From contig CP141148.1 in assembly GCA_035235625.1 (NCBI GenBank), positions 30,629,057 to 30,693,056 of the forward strand: a DNA stretch of 64,000 nt. The letters are read 5' to 3'. Positions within the stretch are counted from its first letter, which is position 1; every line of letters starts with the position of its first letter. The notes under the pieces are model-generated. The model was not told the DNA's origin and searched no databases. It saw nothing but the letters and a program-made list of their open reading frames with translations. This DNA is from Saururus chinensis. Lineage: Eukaryota; Streptophyta; Magnoliopsida; Piperales; Saururaceae. Position numbers and translations under genes: made by a program. Below, piece after piece: positions 46,684 through 57,480 of this stretch.

Positions 46684-49600
46684 CTATAATATCTCCTTCC
46701 AAAATCGAACTGATCTATCAGTCCCACAAGTCAGAAAGGATGCCTCTGTTGGTGAGTGCTCTAGCCACCGTGGTGCACCAATGTGATTCGATGGCCACCT
46801 TGCAACCTTTTCCGCTGTAAGAGCATCCCAAATAACAATCTGCAGCTAATATATTTCTATTAGTCTAATGTATTTCTATTAGTCCATGCTTCTAAAAGGA
46901 TTAGCAGGGCCACATGCTCTTATCAAGTACAAACTGACCTCATTATTTGGTTCATCTATAGACAGAACAAATTCTTCTGTTTCATTAAAAACAGCCTGCA
47001 TATAGAATATCAAGACAACTTAGATGGACAACTGAAACTCCAACTAAAAGCCTGAAATACCCATAAAATAGAGAGTAAAAATTATACCTGGGTGCGCAAT
47101 TGCATGTGTATGGCCCCACAATATTGTTTAACTAGTCTTCCTGTACCAACTTCCCACAGCTTTGCCATTGAATCTTTACCACAAGACAGGATGAACCTGG
47201 CATTCAAACATGAGAACAATGTTAATGCTTCTCTTGGTGCTACTAATTATATTGTTTATTAGTCTATGTTTGGAAACAGAAATTTCAACTGACCAAACAG
47301 CAGGGAATAGGAAGAAAATTACTACTACCTCATCAATTAGCAGCTCACCTTGCGGAGTTACAGATCAATATAGCTAGTTTAGCAAGCGCAACAACATTTC
47401 TTACCAAAATGTAAAGATAGTTTACCATCATACAGCGTCATTGTGTACATCCAAAAACGTAAAAGAACTTCCTCCAAACAATGACCTTTTTGATGCATTA
47501 TAAACAGAGATGACTAACATGAAGTACAAATTCTGTACCCCCTTTATGTCTCATGTTTTACGACAAGTTCAAGATGATAATAAATATATATAGATCTATG
47601 CTTGATAAGCACAAAGCACACCCTTGCAAGTTGCACCCTCAGACAATATTTTTCTCGTTTTGTAAATGGATTTAGCATACCTCTGGTCCTTCGTAAAAAT
47701 TGCACTAGTGGCTTCTGTAGAACCATGTGCCCCAATAATTGGACGCACACACTGGGAGGTTACACCATCCCATACCCGAACAGCACCATCTTTAGAAGCA
47801 GTGACATATAAGCCACCTGTACATGAATACCGGATCTAAACAAGAAAGCAATCTCCATAAGTTATAGATAAGTCAGTAAACACAGCAAATGATTCATTGC
47901 ACATATAGGGGTTCAAATAAAAAGTAGCATGCCTGGTTGATGGCAGCATTAATATTTAGCTCCTGAACATTAGCAGACAAGTAACACTGGAAAGTGTTTA
48001 TATCATACAAATGGGGAATTGGATGATCTGTGCCTGTTAAGAAAGCAGATGATTATTATTGGAAATATATAAATTCTTCCTCGCTTGGTGCGGTAATTAA
48101 TTGGAGGAAAAGCCACATTAAAGGGTAGCATCAGGCAGGGCTGACACAAGCCATACAAAAATAATAAAGTTCCCAATTGCAGACAAAAATGAGCTTAATT
48201 CGCAAAGAGAAATTTCGTGTACCTGCCAAAAGAAAGTCCCCTGAAGGATGAAATGATACTGATCTCACATTATGAGTATCCTGCGTCCAGATCCATAACA
48301 AATAATCTAGACAGAGTCCTCATTTTTATTTTTATTTTAAACAGGAAAATTTTACTGCCCAACCTGGATAACCCTAAAAGCTCTCTTTGCTACAGTTTTT
48401 GAAAAATCAAAGAACCTGAAAGAAATTTATTTTTAATAATCAGGAAGGCAGTTTGCAATGATGAAAGGAAGAATTTATTTTGACAAAATAATGTGATAGA
48501 GATTAAGAGGTCTTGACTAAATATTGACAAACAAGTTTCACTAAGAGAGATGACCCATCGACAATTCAGTAAATCAATCTGGAATACACTATGGAGTGGA
48601 AACAATATTGAGTGAATCATACTTGATTGTATGATCTTTCGCCCCAGATATCAGTACAGGACTTTGAGGATGAAAATCCAAATCATTAACTGGCTGCAGT
48701 TATCAATAATGGTTTAGAAAAGGAGGTGAAATACATTTAATTGTTATGCATGCATCCACAGTCATCACCAACTACCTATGTGGTCTAAGTCCACAATGCT
48801 GGTTACCTGTATATGATCATAAAATGTCCGAATGACAGGTCGCACAGGTCCATCCCTTGAATCAGGAAGCATCATTTGCTTGATTTTTGATATCTGTGGA
48901 ACAAATTCTATCATTCTTTAAAACCAAAACAGATTAAAAGTGGCATATGAAATGCTCGATAATTAACCTCAAAGAGCTTAATTGACTGGTCGGCACTGCC
49001 AGTTGCAACAAGCCTCCCATCTGGACTGAATCGTGCACATCTTGCAACATTCTGAAAATTTAGCAATAAACTCAGCAGAAGCATTCCTCATAACCATGGA
49101 TTGGACTTAGTTTGAAAAAATAACAAACATTTTTAAGAATTTAAGATTGTGATCTCTCTAAGCACCTTATGCTCTGATACATGCCTGGTTTCATGCTTTG
49201 GGAAACTCTTTGATGAACCCTTTGTGTCCTGTACAACGCTGAATGTAACAAAAAGGCATATCAGCCTTTTGATTCATAACCAGACAAAAAAATGACAATG
49301 AAAGGCAAGGTTTTTAGCTTAAGGACAAGTATCTCTCACGAAAATATTAGGACAAACGTTTCAGAATTGACTAAATTGAACAACACACCAATTTATATTT
49401 AATTGTAGAAAAGATTAGTTTGTAATTGTTATGACGAATAAGTGTAGCAAAAATAGCATTTCATTACTGACGTTCAACCTATGCATCAAACCAAATTGCA
49501 TTACAAAAACTATATTGTTTCAACAATAACAACCTGAAATCCACAGCACCAACAGGAGAGGCTCGGATAGAGCCATAACCAGCAGTTACAGCCGTAGTAG

Positions 49601-50066
49601 AATCAAGAAGAGCAGCATTTGGAAGCCCTCTGGATGTTTCATCTCTTTCCACTGCAAGACCCTGTTAATAACTGAGAATCCAAAAATCTCCAGTCTCCCA
49701 ACCAAAAAAAAAAAATCAAATGACCACCGACTGATGATCTTGGACAAAAAATCACCCTTCACTATTTTCTGCACCCACCTTCGACACAAGCTCAAGTAGT
49801 TTGTGCTGTGGTGCTTCAACGCTCAACGGTGTCATCGTCGCTGATGCCACTGCCATTGCCGCCTGCAAACCAGAGGTTGACAAAAAGCACACTTATATCT
49901 ACAAACACTAACAAGATATAAAGAATTTACAACTTCACATCCCACCCAAATGGTACAGGATTCATGCCTGGTTGAGATTGTGGTCGCGGAGATGGGAAAC
50001 AATGAGGGCATTGACCTGGCGAAGGAGCTTCCCGTCCTGCAAAGTCTGCTCAAGCCCCGCCTCCAT
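46684..50066 (-). CDS. CSTF50: Cleavage stimulation factor subunit 50 (CstF50), WD40 protein
   Basis: Fourteen coding exons (minus): 49968-50066, 49779-49862, 49534-49661, 49166-49238, 48968-49051, 48807-48893, 48623-48693, 48364-48415, 48223-48280, 47933-48033, 47681-47835, 47088-47196, 46939-46995, 46684-46839. They sum to 438 codons (437 aa), matching the family length of about 430. The N-terminus ([30 protein letters not shown]) is the dimerisation domain. WD40 repeats follow: [97 protein letters not shown] and the terminal [13 protein letters not shown]. CstF50 is the scaffold of CstF in pre-mRNA 3'-end cleavage and polyadenylation, bound to CstF77 in the nucleus. All phases agree and no stop interrupts the frame. 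Introns 1 and 10 start with GC, not GT (both CAG then GCATG). The start ATG is the first in frame. Confidence 0.93.
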
Positions 50067-50616
50067 TGCCCAAAAGTTCAGAGGAAAGCTTCCCAACTCT
50101 AATTGTTCTTCAAATTCCACGCTGACCCATCATCTGAAACTCATTGAACATCCGGTTTCCAAATAGAAATTTCCGTAAAGCAACTTGCTTGTATGCAAAT
50201 CATGTACAGCAGATTCACACAAAGGCCACCATTTTTCCCCACTTCTAAAGACTCAATCTTTCAAACCCAAAACAAAACGTGCCCACCATCTTGAACTGTT
50301 TCACCATCAAAACTCCGAACAATCCATACAAATGACACAGAAAATGGAGATCAAAGTTCCAGTTCGAACATACCTGAAGCTCAGCCTGAAATCATCCCGA
50401 AGTTTCACTTCCTTGCGTGACTGCGTCCTTCTGAGCAGAGCCAACAGTCGCATACTATTGCCAATCCCAACTCATTAGCAATGTTGGGCCCAATGTCAAG
50501 GCCCATGCACATATCTATCCATTAAATAGAACCTCAATCACAATTCACAATGGGTTTTCGGGCTGAAGCATAGAAAAGGCCCGTGATTGGAATTGGCCTG
50601 ATTGTAAGGGAAAAAT
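50067..50616. promoter_or_regulatory. Upstream region of CstF50
   Basis: Probable 5' leader and promoter of CstF50. A 97-codon frame at 50185-50478 on the plus strand has no recognisable motif and is not called. Confidence 0.4.
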
Positions 50617-50793
50617 ATTAGGAAATGATAGGGTACCAATGTGGTATGCCTAACACTAATCACAATGTAATATGTTACCATAATTTTTATATTTTTTTAA
50701 GAAGACAAGGGAAAAAAATATGAACAAGTTATTTTTTATTAGTTATAGGCACCACGTAAGCATGCCACATTGATACCCTATCCACACCTAATA
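50617..50793. mobile_element. MITE with inverted ends of about 40 bp
   Basis: The left end reads 'attaggaaatgatagggtac' then 'caatgtggtatgcctaa'. The reverse complement of the right end reads 'attaggtgtggatagggtat' then 'caatgtggcatgctta'. The interior is A/T-rich and non-coding. ATAT-type flanks prevent a firm target-site call. Confidence 0.65.
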
Positions 50794-51296
50794 TCTTTTC
50801 GATCGTTTCCTGTCAAGGAAAATACAGTCTCACAAAAAAAACTTTATCCTCTCACTTACATATACGATTTGTATTGGCCAATATGTATCCAAATCACATG
50901 TGACCGGTAAGAAGAGTGGTACAAATTCCCCTTATTTTATTGATACTCTCAAGTATTGGCCATATTGTCAATACGACCAATACGTATTATCATGTCTTAT
51001 TTCTCAAAAAATAGTTGAATCATCTTCTATCAGAGTGCAATACACAATTTTGATGTCTTACTTTGCAATGTATATTTTCACCTACTATTTTAAAAAATGA
51101 GTCTTGCTTATATGTGCAAGTGCACACATATGCACCTATGCATGTACGTTGGTTGCTTTTGGGTTGCATCACACAACCTGTGAGTAATGGGGTATGTGGG
51201 TTTCAATTCCCCTATCTACCTTGTGATACATTTATGACATTGAATCTCAACCCAATAGTGCATGATGCACTAGGTGCACACCAACACACATGCAAC
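50794..51296. other. Spacer
   Basis: No gene is recognised. Confidence 0.35.
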
Positions 51297-51929
51297 TAGG
51301 GGTCTTAAAGTAAGTTCGAAACTTCAACTCGGCTCGAGCTGGACTTGACTTGACTCGTGTTTGAGCTCAAACTCGAAGTTAATCAAGGCAAGCTCAAACA
51401 TATTTGTGTTTAGCTCGGATCGACTCAAAGCTCAATAAAAGCTTAAACTTACATTAAGTACATTAATTTTTTTATATATAGTATATATTACATATTATAT
51501 ATAGATTTCATGTCTCCCAAGTTTTAATTTTTTATATTTAATATATTATTTTTTTTATGTACAACTACATGAGCTTTTTCTTAGAGGAATTATATAATAT
51601 GTCTCATGAGATCTAAAACCATTTTTTATAAAACTCTACTCTCTCCCTCATGTATTAATAGTCTAAATTAGAAAATCAAAATCAACAAAGACTAGTTTAT
51701 TTGATTTTCTAATCTAACACATTGGACCACTTACTAACCATGTTTGTTTTAGTAATTTTTCTCTAAATACCTCTAGGTCACTAATTATAAAATTAAGTAA
51801 TGATTACAAGACATAACAACTCGACTTTTCTCGAACTCGATTTAAGTTCAACTTGAGCTTGAAATTGAAGTTTCAAGCTCAAGCTTAAATACTCTAAAGC
51901 TTGATGATACTTGGCTCATTAACACCCTA
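51297..51929. mobile_element. hAT MITE with 8-bp target duplication
   Basis: Ends: TAGGGGTCTTAA at the left and TAGGGTGTTAATGAG as the reverse complement of the right end. It is flanked by CATGCAAC (51289-51296) and CATGCATC (51930-51937), seven of eight matching. The subterminal 'ggctcgagct', 'gagctcaaactcg' and 'tcaagctcaagctt' runs are typical of this class. A Stowaway-like motif ('ctctccctcatgtattaata') lies inside at about 51651. Confidence 0.8.
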
Positions 51930-51937
51930 CATGCATC

Positions 51938-52660
51938 CAAACATATATTAATTTTTTTACAAAATATTAATATAACTTGCTTAGTCACCTAAACTTATAT
52001 TGAAAATATTTTAAATGCTAAAAAATCTACAGTAAACTTACTTTTAATGTTCATGTATGCTATTCAAAATGTTTTTTTATATATACTCAATTACCGTGAG
52101 GATTATTATTAGAGGAAATGGATCCTCTTTCTAGTTTTGACCTAATAAAATTATTTTTATTGTAGAAAATCTCTTATGGTAGAGTCAAAAGGGTTAAATC
52201 TCTTATGGATCCTTAATTTGACTGTATATTCACTTACAACTTTTTTCCAATTATACCCTTTACATAAATTATAATAATATTTTGTAAATTTTATTAAATT
52301 TTTATATATCTTAGTAGTGACACATACAAAGGGTTTTATCGGTGCATATTTGTATCGATACCACTACGGCCTTCCATGCTTGCATACCATATGATATAAT
52401 TCACTTTATAGAAGTCAACAATTCTTAGGTACAATATTGCACACTCTAGTGCATGTGTTTGTCATAGTGACGATGTTAAGGGAAGTTTGATGGCCTTTGC
52501 AAAGTGGAGAATATCTTAGAGAATATGAGTTAAATGACAAAAAACATTCCTCTCCACTCCACAAGACCTTACCATTTTACTCCATCCTCTCCAGTAACAT
52601 TGGTTTGCTTGTATTATCTGAAGAGTGGCCGGACCAACGGAAGCACAGTGGGAAGGGGGT
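51938..52660. other. Spacer, AT-rich
   Basis: Nothing recognised. Confidence 0.35.
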
Positions 52661-53611
52661 GACGCACCAATCAAAAATTAATATTTAAATTAATCTACAA
52701 TGAATACATGCATACATCTCTAATCATTTAGAAATAAACATATTCTAGTCAAAGAATCATGAAAATATAATAAGTAAATTGGATCAATACAAACTGACCT
52801 AGGCTATCCATCCCTTGCACGCCCTCCAAAAGATCAGCCCTTGCACACCAATCACATGAATCGACAAGCAATGAAGAAAGGAGGTTACCTATGTATTGAT
52901 CCCTCACAAACCACTACTTAGATGAAGGAAATCTCAACAAGAACCAGCCCTTGATCAGCCACCACAATTTAGCCAAGGAGAGTCTTCTTCCTTGTTCAGC
53001 CCGCCAAAGAGATCAAGGAGAGGGGAGAATATGGGCGACCAACAACATGGATTTCCCCTTCTTTGTGCAAGCTGAAATCAAGAGAGAGAGAGAGAGGGGA
53101 CGACAATTGGGAAGAGAGGAGGAGAGCAGTGGGGCGGCCCAATACTTAGGGCAATCCTCCCCTTTTTCTCTCTTTAAATACTCTTTCCTTTCCTTCTTTA
53201 GGCGGGCCTAATTGTGGGCTTTTCAATGTGGGCCTACTTACTTAATTCATTATGGTTTCTCTTGATGTTCAAACACAACAAGAGCGGGCTCTGTCTTTCA
53301 GAGCCCATGGAGGCCTGGACCCCTTGCATATGGCCAAGCCCGCTATAGGGTCGACCCCTTGCTAACCACAGGTCTCACCCTCGACACATAATTCATGTAA
53401 CTGGGCCCCATAATGTGTTAATGCACAACTTAGTCATATGCCTAGTATATATATATGATATATGTGGGTCCCAATTAAATTAATATAACAAAAGTACATG
53501 TGGGGTCGGCACAACCGCCCTCACCACCCTTTGACCCCATGGTTCGTACTAGCTCACCCGAACTGTAACATCGTTAGACCAAAATAGGCCCGAACCCATA
53601 TCATGGTCTAA
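52661..53611 (-). mobile_element. Probable LTR, reverse orientation
   Basis: Read on the minus strand it starts TGTTAGACCATGATATGGGT. It shows a fairly GC-rich middle with promoter-like 'ctctttaaata' on the plus strand. A 'gagagagagagagagg' tract lies at about 53082. Internal 'ggtctaac' repeats suggest an LTR, but the far end and the target duplication are uncertain. The 86-codon frame at 52951-53211 is not convincing. Confidence 0.35.
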
Positions 53612-54685
53612 CATTATTACGCTACATTTTCGTGTTAACTTCATTACATTTCTCTAAAATGTAATATAATGTTTTTATATATAAGGAATTAACGTTATGT
53701 AATTATTAAAGAAAAAGTTAATATGTGCCCCTGATATGATGCATGCTGTTAGATTTAAATTAACGGCTAACGGGGGTATAATTTATTAAAGGATATTTCT
53801 TGGTTGACGTATGAATTTGCTACCCCTTTGAGCTGGACTCTATGAGAACCTCAAACCGGCTTGACAATGTTGCATAATTTTGTCCAAACTAGTCATAATG
53901 ACTTGTTTCATTATGTGCAATGTCATAATTTAGATACCTTCTAGGTCATTTCAAGGGAGAAGAAATATCTCGATCAATAGTGGGCATCTTTGTGAAGAAA
54001 TTTGCCCGGAAATAACAAGTCTCCATGCAACTCAATGGAATAATTTGATAAACAATTTGAGCAGCAAGTTAGCTTTTCCCCACAGTTGTATAGATGTCAA
54101 ATTGGCAGCAGTAGAAAGTCAGAATGACAATAAAGGATTTGTCTTCACCTTGACAAATGTCTGACCTCACAGCATTAGATTCCTTGTGCAGACTTAGGAA
54201 GTCCTGCATGCTTTTTTTTTTTCTGGTACACAAAAGTCTTACATGCTAATGTGAATCTTGATTTTTGAAGTTTTGTACCCCTATGAGCTCTTGCCTTCTC
54301 CACTCTTCATGTGATCTTGATAGCAAGAGATTCCACCTTTTGTTGGTAGTCCTCTTGATGGGAGCATGATTTTTCAGGCTTTTTGGGTGGTGGGGTTGAG
54401 AAGGAGTGGAAACTGACAAAGACACTGATAGACAGTAACATGTAATTGAAATTCTGATAAAAGATGGGCAGATGGGCGGCACTGATTGGGAGGAAGTGGT
54501 AGGAATGAGTAAATGGCCCACCTGGTGACCCAATCAGATTACTATATGTGCGTGTCACTGTTAGGTCCCACCAATGAAAGTGATGAGACCCTGGCTCTAC
54601 TACCCACCTGCCACCTACTTGGGGCCCAGCTTAATTGGATTGATTGATGGACAACACTATGTCTACGGTTGCTAAAATTATGCTC
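53612..54685. other. Spacer, no gene recognised
   Basis: Frames of 83-95 codons on the minus strand at 54246-54558 have no domain. Nothing else is seen. Confidence 0.35.
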
Positions 54686-55330
54686 CTAATGCAAAGCTGT
54701 GGGCTGAAAATGATAGAAACCTATCCAACTGCCATTACTTCCAGAAGCACTAATAAATTAAAGATGTGAAAGTTAGTTTCAAATTTCATGGCTAGCTTAG
54801 ATTCCATTACAATTTATAGTTGAGTTGCTTTATTTACCTTATTTAATGTCAAGTGGTACACACAGAAAGTGAAATTTCAACATAGCAAATATGGACTGCA
54901 CTAAGTTGAAACATGAAATCCTTCTTTATTTTGGTCCCATTAACTATTTTTTCTTTCTGAGTCTGGAATAAGCACTATACTTAAGCTTGTTAAGAGTTAA
55001 GACAAGTGCTCAACAAGCAAACCTGTGGGCTGAAAATGATAGAAATCTGTCCAAGTGCCATTGCTCCCAGAAGCACTCATAAAGTAAAGATCTAGAAGTT
55101 AGTTTCATGGCTTGCCTAGATTCAATTCTAATTTACTGTTGAGCTGCCCTGTTCAATGCCAAGTGATATTTACAGAGAATGAAGTTTGAACATGGCAAAT
55201 ATGTATTGGACTAATTTGAAACATGAAATCCTTCTCTAAGCTGGACCCATAAACTATTTTATCTTTCTGAGTCTGGAACAAGGCCTTTACTTAAGCTGGT
55301 TAAAAGCTTAAACCAGCAAGACAAGTGGAG
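54686..55330. repeat. Tandem duplication of about 325 bp
   Basis: Copy 1 (about 54690-55012) and copy 2 (about 55020-55330) share 'gtgggctgaaaatgatagaa', 'agttagtttca', 'gaaacatgaaatccttct' and 'tctttctgagtctgga'. They have drifted by perhaps 15-20% by eye. It lies just upstream of the tRNA gene and is non-coding. Confidence 0.85.
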
Positions 55331-55465
55331 GAGAGAGAAGAGACTAAGACATGGATGCTCCCTTTATATGAGCTCCTTGTTTCAATTAACATACATTTCA
55401 CAATGGGATGGCTTTACCTATTTCATAAAATATAATAATAAGAAAGATAAACCAGTTAAACACTG

Positions 55466-55536
55466 GCACCAGTGGTCTAGTGGTAGAATAGTACCCTGCC
55501 ACGGTACAGACCCGGGTTCGATTCCCGGCTGGTGCA
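55466..55536 (+). tRNA. tRNA-Gly(GCC)
   Basis: This 71-nt sequence folds as a canonical cloverleaf. The acceptor stem is GCACCAG with CTGGTGC and discriminator A. The A box includes TGGTCTAGTGGTAG, and the anticodon loop has CTGCCAC with anticodon GCC at 55498-55500. The T arm/B box is GGGTTCGATTCCC. There is no intron. T-rich runs after 55545 can act as the Pol III terminator. It decodes GGC/GGU glycine codons. Confidence 0.97.
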
Positions 55537-55819
55537 GTTCTCTAATTTTAATTTTTTGATTGATGTACATAAGTTATCAAGTTTTGCAGTTTATTTTTTC
55601 TTTCGCAATGAAGTTCTGAATGTTCTTTCAGAAGAAGCTGAGACTGATGAAGACGATTTTAGACTAGGCACTGAGGAGTTCAGCCTTTTTTACACAATTC
55701 TTTGTTTGAATGCAACAGCGAATAAAATATGCAACACTGAAGAAAACTAAAAAAGGAAGACGTTGAAATGGAATTCTCATGAAACAGACCGCCAAAGCAG
55801 GCCATGGATGTTTAGTAAG

Positions 55820-56250
55820 GTTTTATGCGAAGTATGCACTGTGAAAAGAGTAAAAAAGAAAAGAAAATAATCTTCAATAAACTGGAAAAAGTGCTTTTTT
55901 TTTTTGTGGAAAAGAAAAGGATTGAAGGTTGATAGGAGTAATGCATCACATTAAATGATGAAATAGAGTTTTGACGTGTGAATCTTCACGTCGTTCAAGC
56001 ATTTTTCGGTTGATAGAGGTCGTTATGAGATGAAGAGTTTTGAGGCGTTTTAAGCCGACATTGCTGTTTTGTGCTAACTATGCACTGAAAAAGTCTCAAA
56101 AAAAAAAAAAACCTGCACAAACTGGGAAAAAGTGTGCGATCTGTAGAAAAGAAAAAGGGTGAGGGCTGATAGAGGTAATAATGAGATGGAGAGTTTTGAG
56201 GCATTTTAAGGCTCGACATTGCTGTGTTTGGGTGAGACAAAAGCAAGGTG
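55820..56250. repeat. Tandem repeat, about two to three degenerate units
   Basis: 'actatgcactgaaaaagt' recalls 'agtatgcactgtgaaaagag', 'aaactgggaaaaagtg' recalls 'aaactggaaaaagtg', and 'gagatgaagagttttgaggc' recurs as 'gagatggagagttttgaggc'. The unit is roughly 150-230 bp. It is non-coding. Confidence 0.7.
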
Positions 56251-57480
56251 GAGAAAGCAAGAAAACACTTACAAACACTTTTTAAAGGAAAGAAATGACA
56301 GAAACATCAGTTCTTTAAATGAGATGAGTAGATACATGGACCCTCAACTGATAAAATAAAAAAGTTGCATGGAAAAGGGAAAAGTGGGCAATGGGTGGTG
56401 AGGAAGGTAAGTGGAGAACATGTAATGATGTAAAATGACCTGAGAAGTATGAGCTGTGTTTAGAAGAATGATAGAAATTGAGAAGTGGGGACAATGACAT
56501 AGAAGTTAGAAAAAGTTTAGTGAGAGAAATGGTATGGGTGATTGGTGGTGGTAGCATTAGATCAAAACCCAACACAAACAGGATATAGAAGCAAGGGGAC
56601 ACTAGTAGTGCTAGAATTGTAACTAAAGGATCCAACATGACTCTTTTTTCCTTTGGAAACCATCAGACTAAGGAACTCTATTACATGGTCAATGTTGATC
56701 CAAGCCATGCAAAGTTGCAAAAGGAAAATCCTTTCTCTTTTGGTGTATGCTTAGGCAGTCCTTACGAGTTAGAATCACCCAATTGAAGTCTGGATAGCAA
56801 TCCTTCAAGAGATGTGGCCCACCCATTCAGTGGTTCATGTTAGGAACATATGGCACCTGCATCAGGCTCCAGTGATTGGATCCACAAAGAACACCAATAA
56901 TACAAATGTGGGTCACTGCAAAGTGGAGGACAAACAATGGATTGACATTTTCAGTGGCATAGGTTTGTGGGACTGCCACTATGCATTATGGTATTCTTTT
57001 CATGTTACCCAGTATGACTAACTTGAGGTACTGATTAATTCTGTAATTAAAAAAGGCTTTTCAAATAGTTTGCTTCTTAAGGGAAAAGAAGCATACCACC
57101 CACAAATTTGCTCAAGATGTATTTTGTTGTTTTGGCAGAGGAAAAAACAAATTGGAAGCCTAAAAAGCGCTATAACTTGCAGCATAGAGAGGGAAAAGAA
57201 AGGGGCATGACATGACCAAAAGTGTGAAGATCACATGTGATGGAAAGGTGCAGCATAGCCTTCTTTGTGGTAGACAGAGACCAGCACAACAGAGCCCGGT
57301 AAGCTATAAAAAGGTTCTTCAGTCTTTCCATTCTTCAGCATCAATCTTCTTCACAGGAGGAAGAAATACTAGTAGACAAAACAAAGGGGAATAAGAAGAC
57401 AATTTTAACAGCTGGGTTTTGGGGGACAAACAAAAGTTGACCCATGCGCGGAGGATGAGTAGGGACTTGAGATAAAAGTT
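56251..57480. other. Spacer upstream of PGL
   Basis: Short frames only. No family is recognised. Confidence 0.35.

Noticed and set aside
47544-47811. Small frames on both strands overlapping CstF50 exon 11
   Set aside because: Exon 11 is read in another phase with clear WD40 sequence and splice sites.
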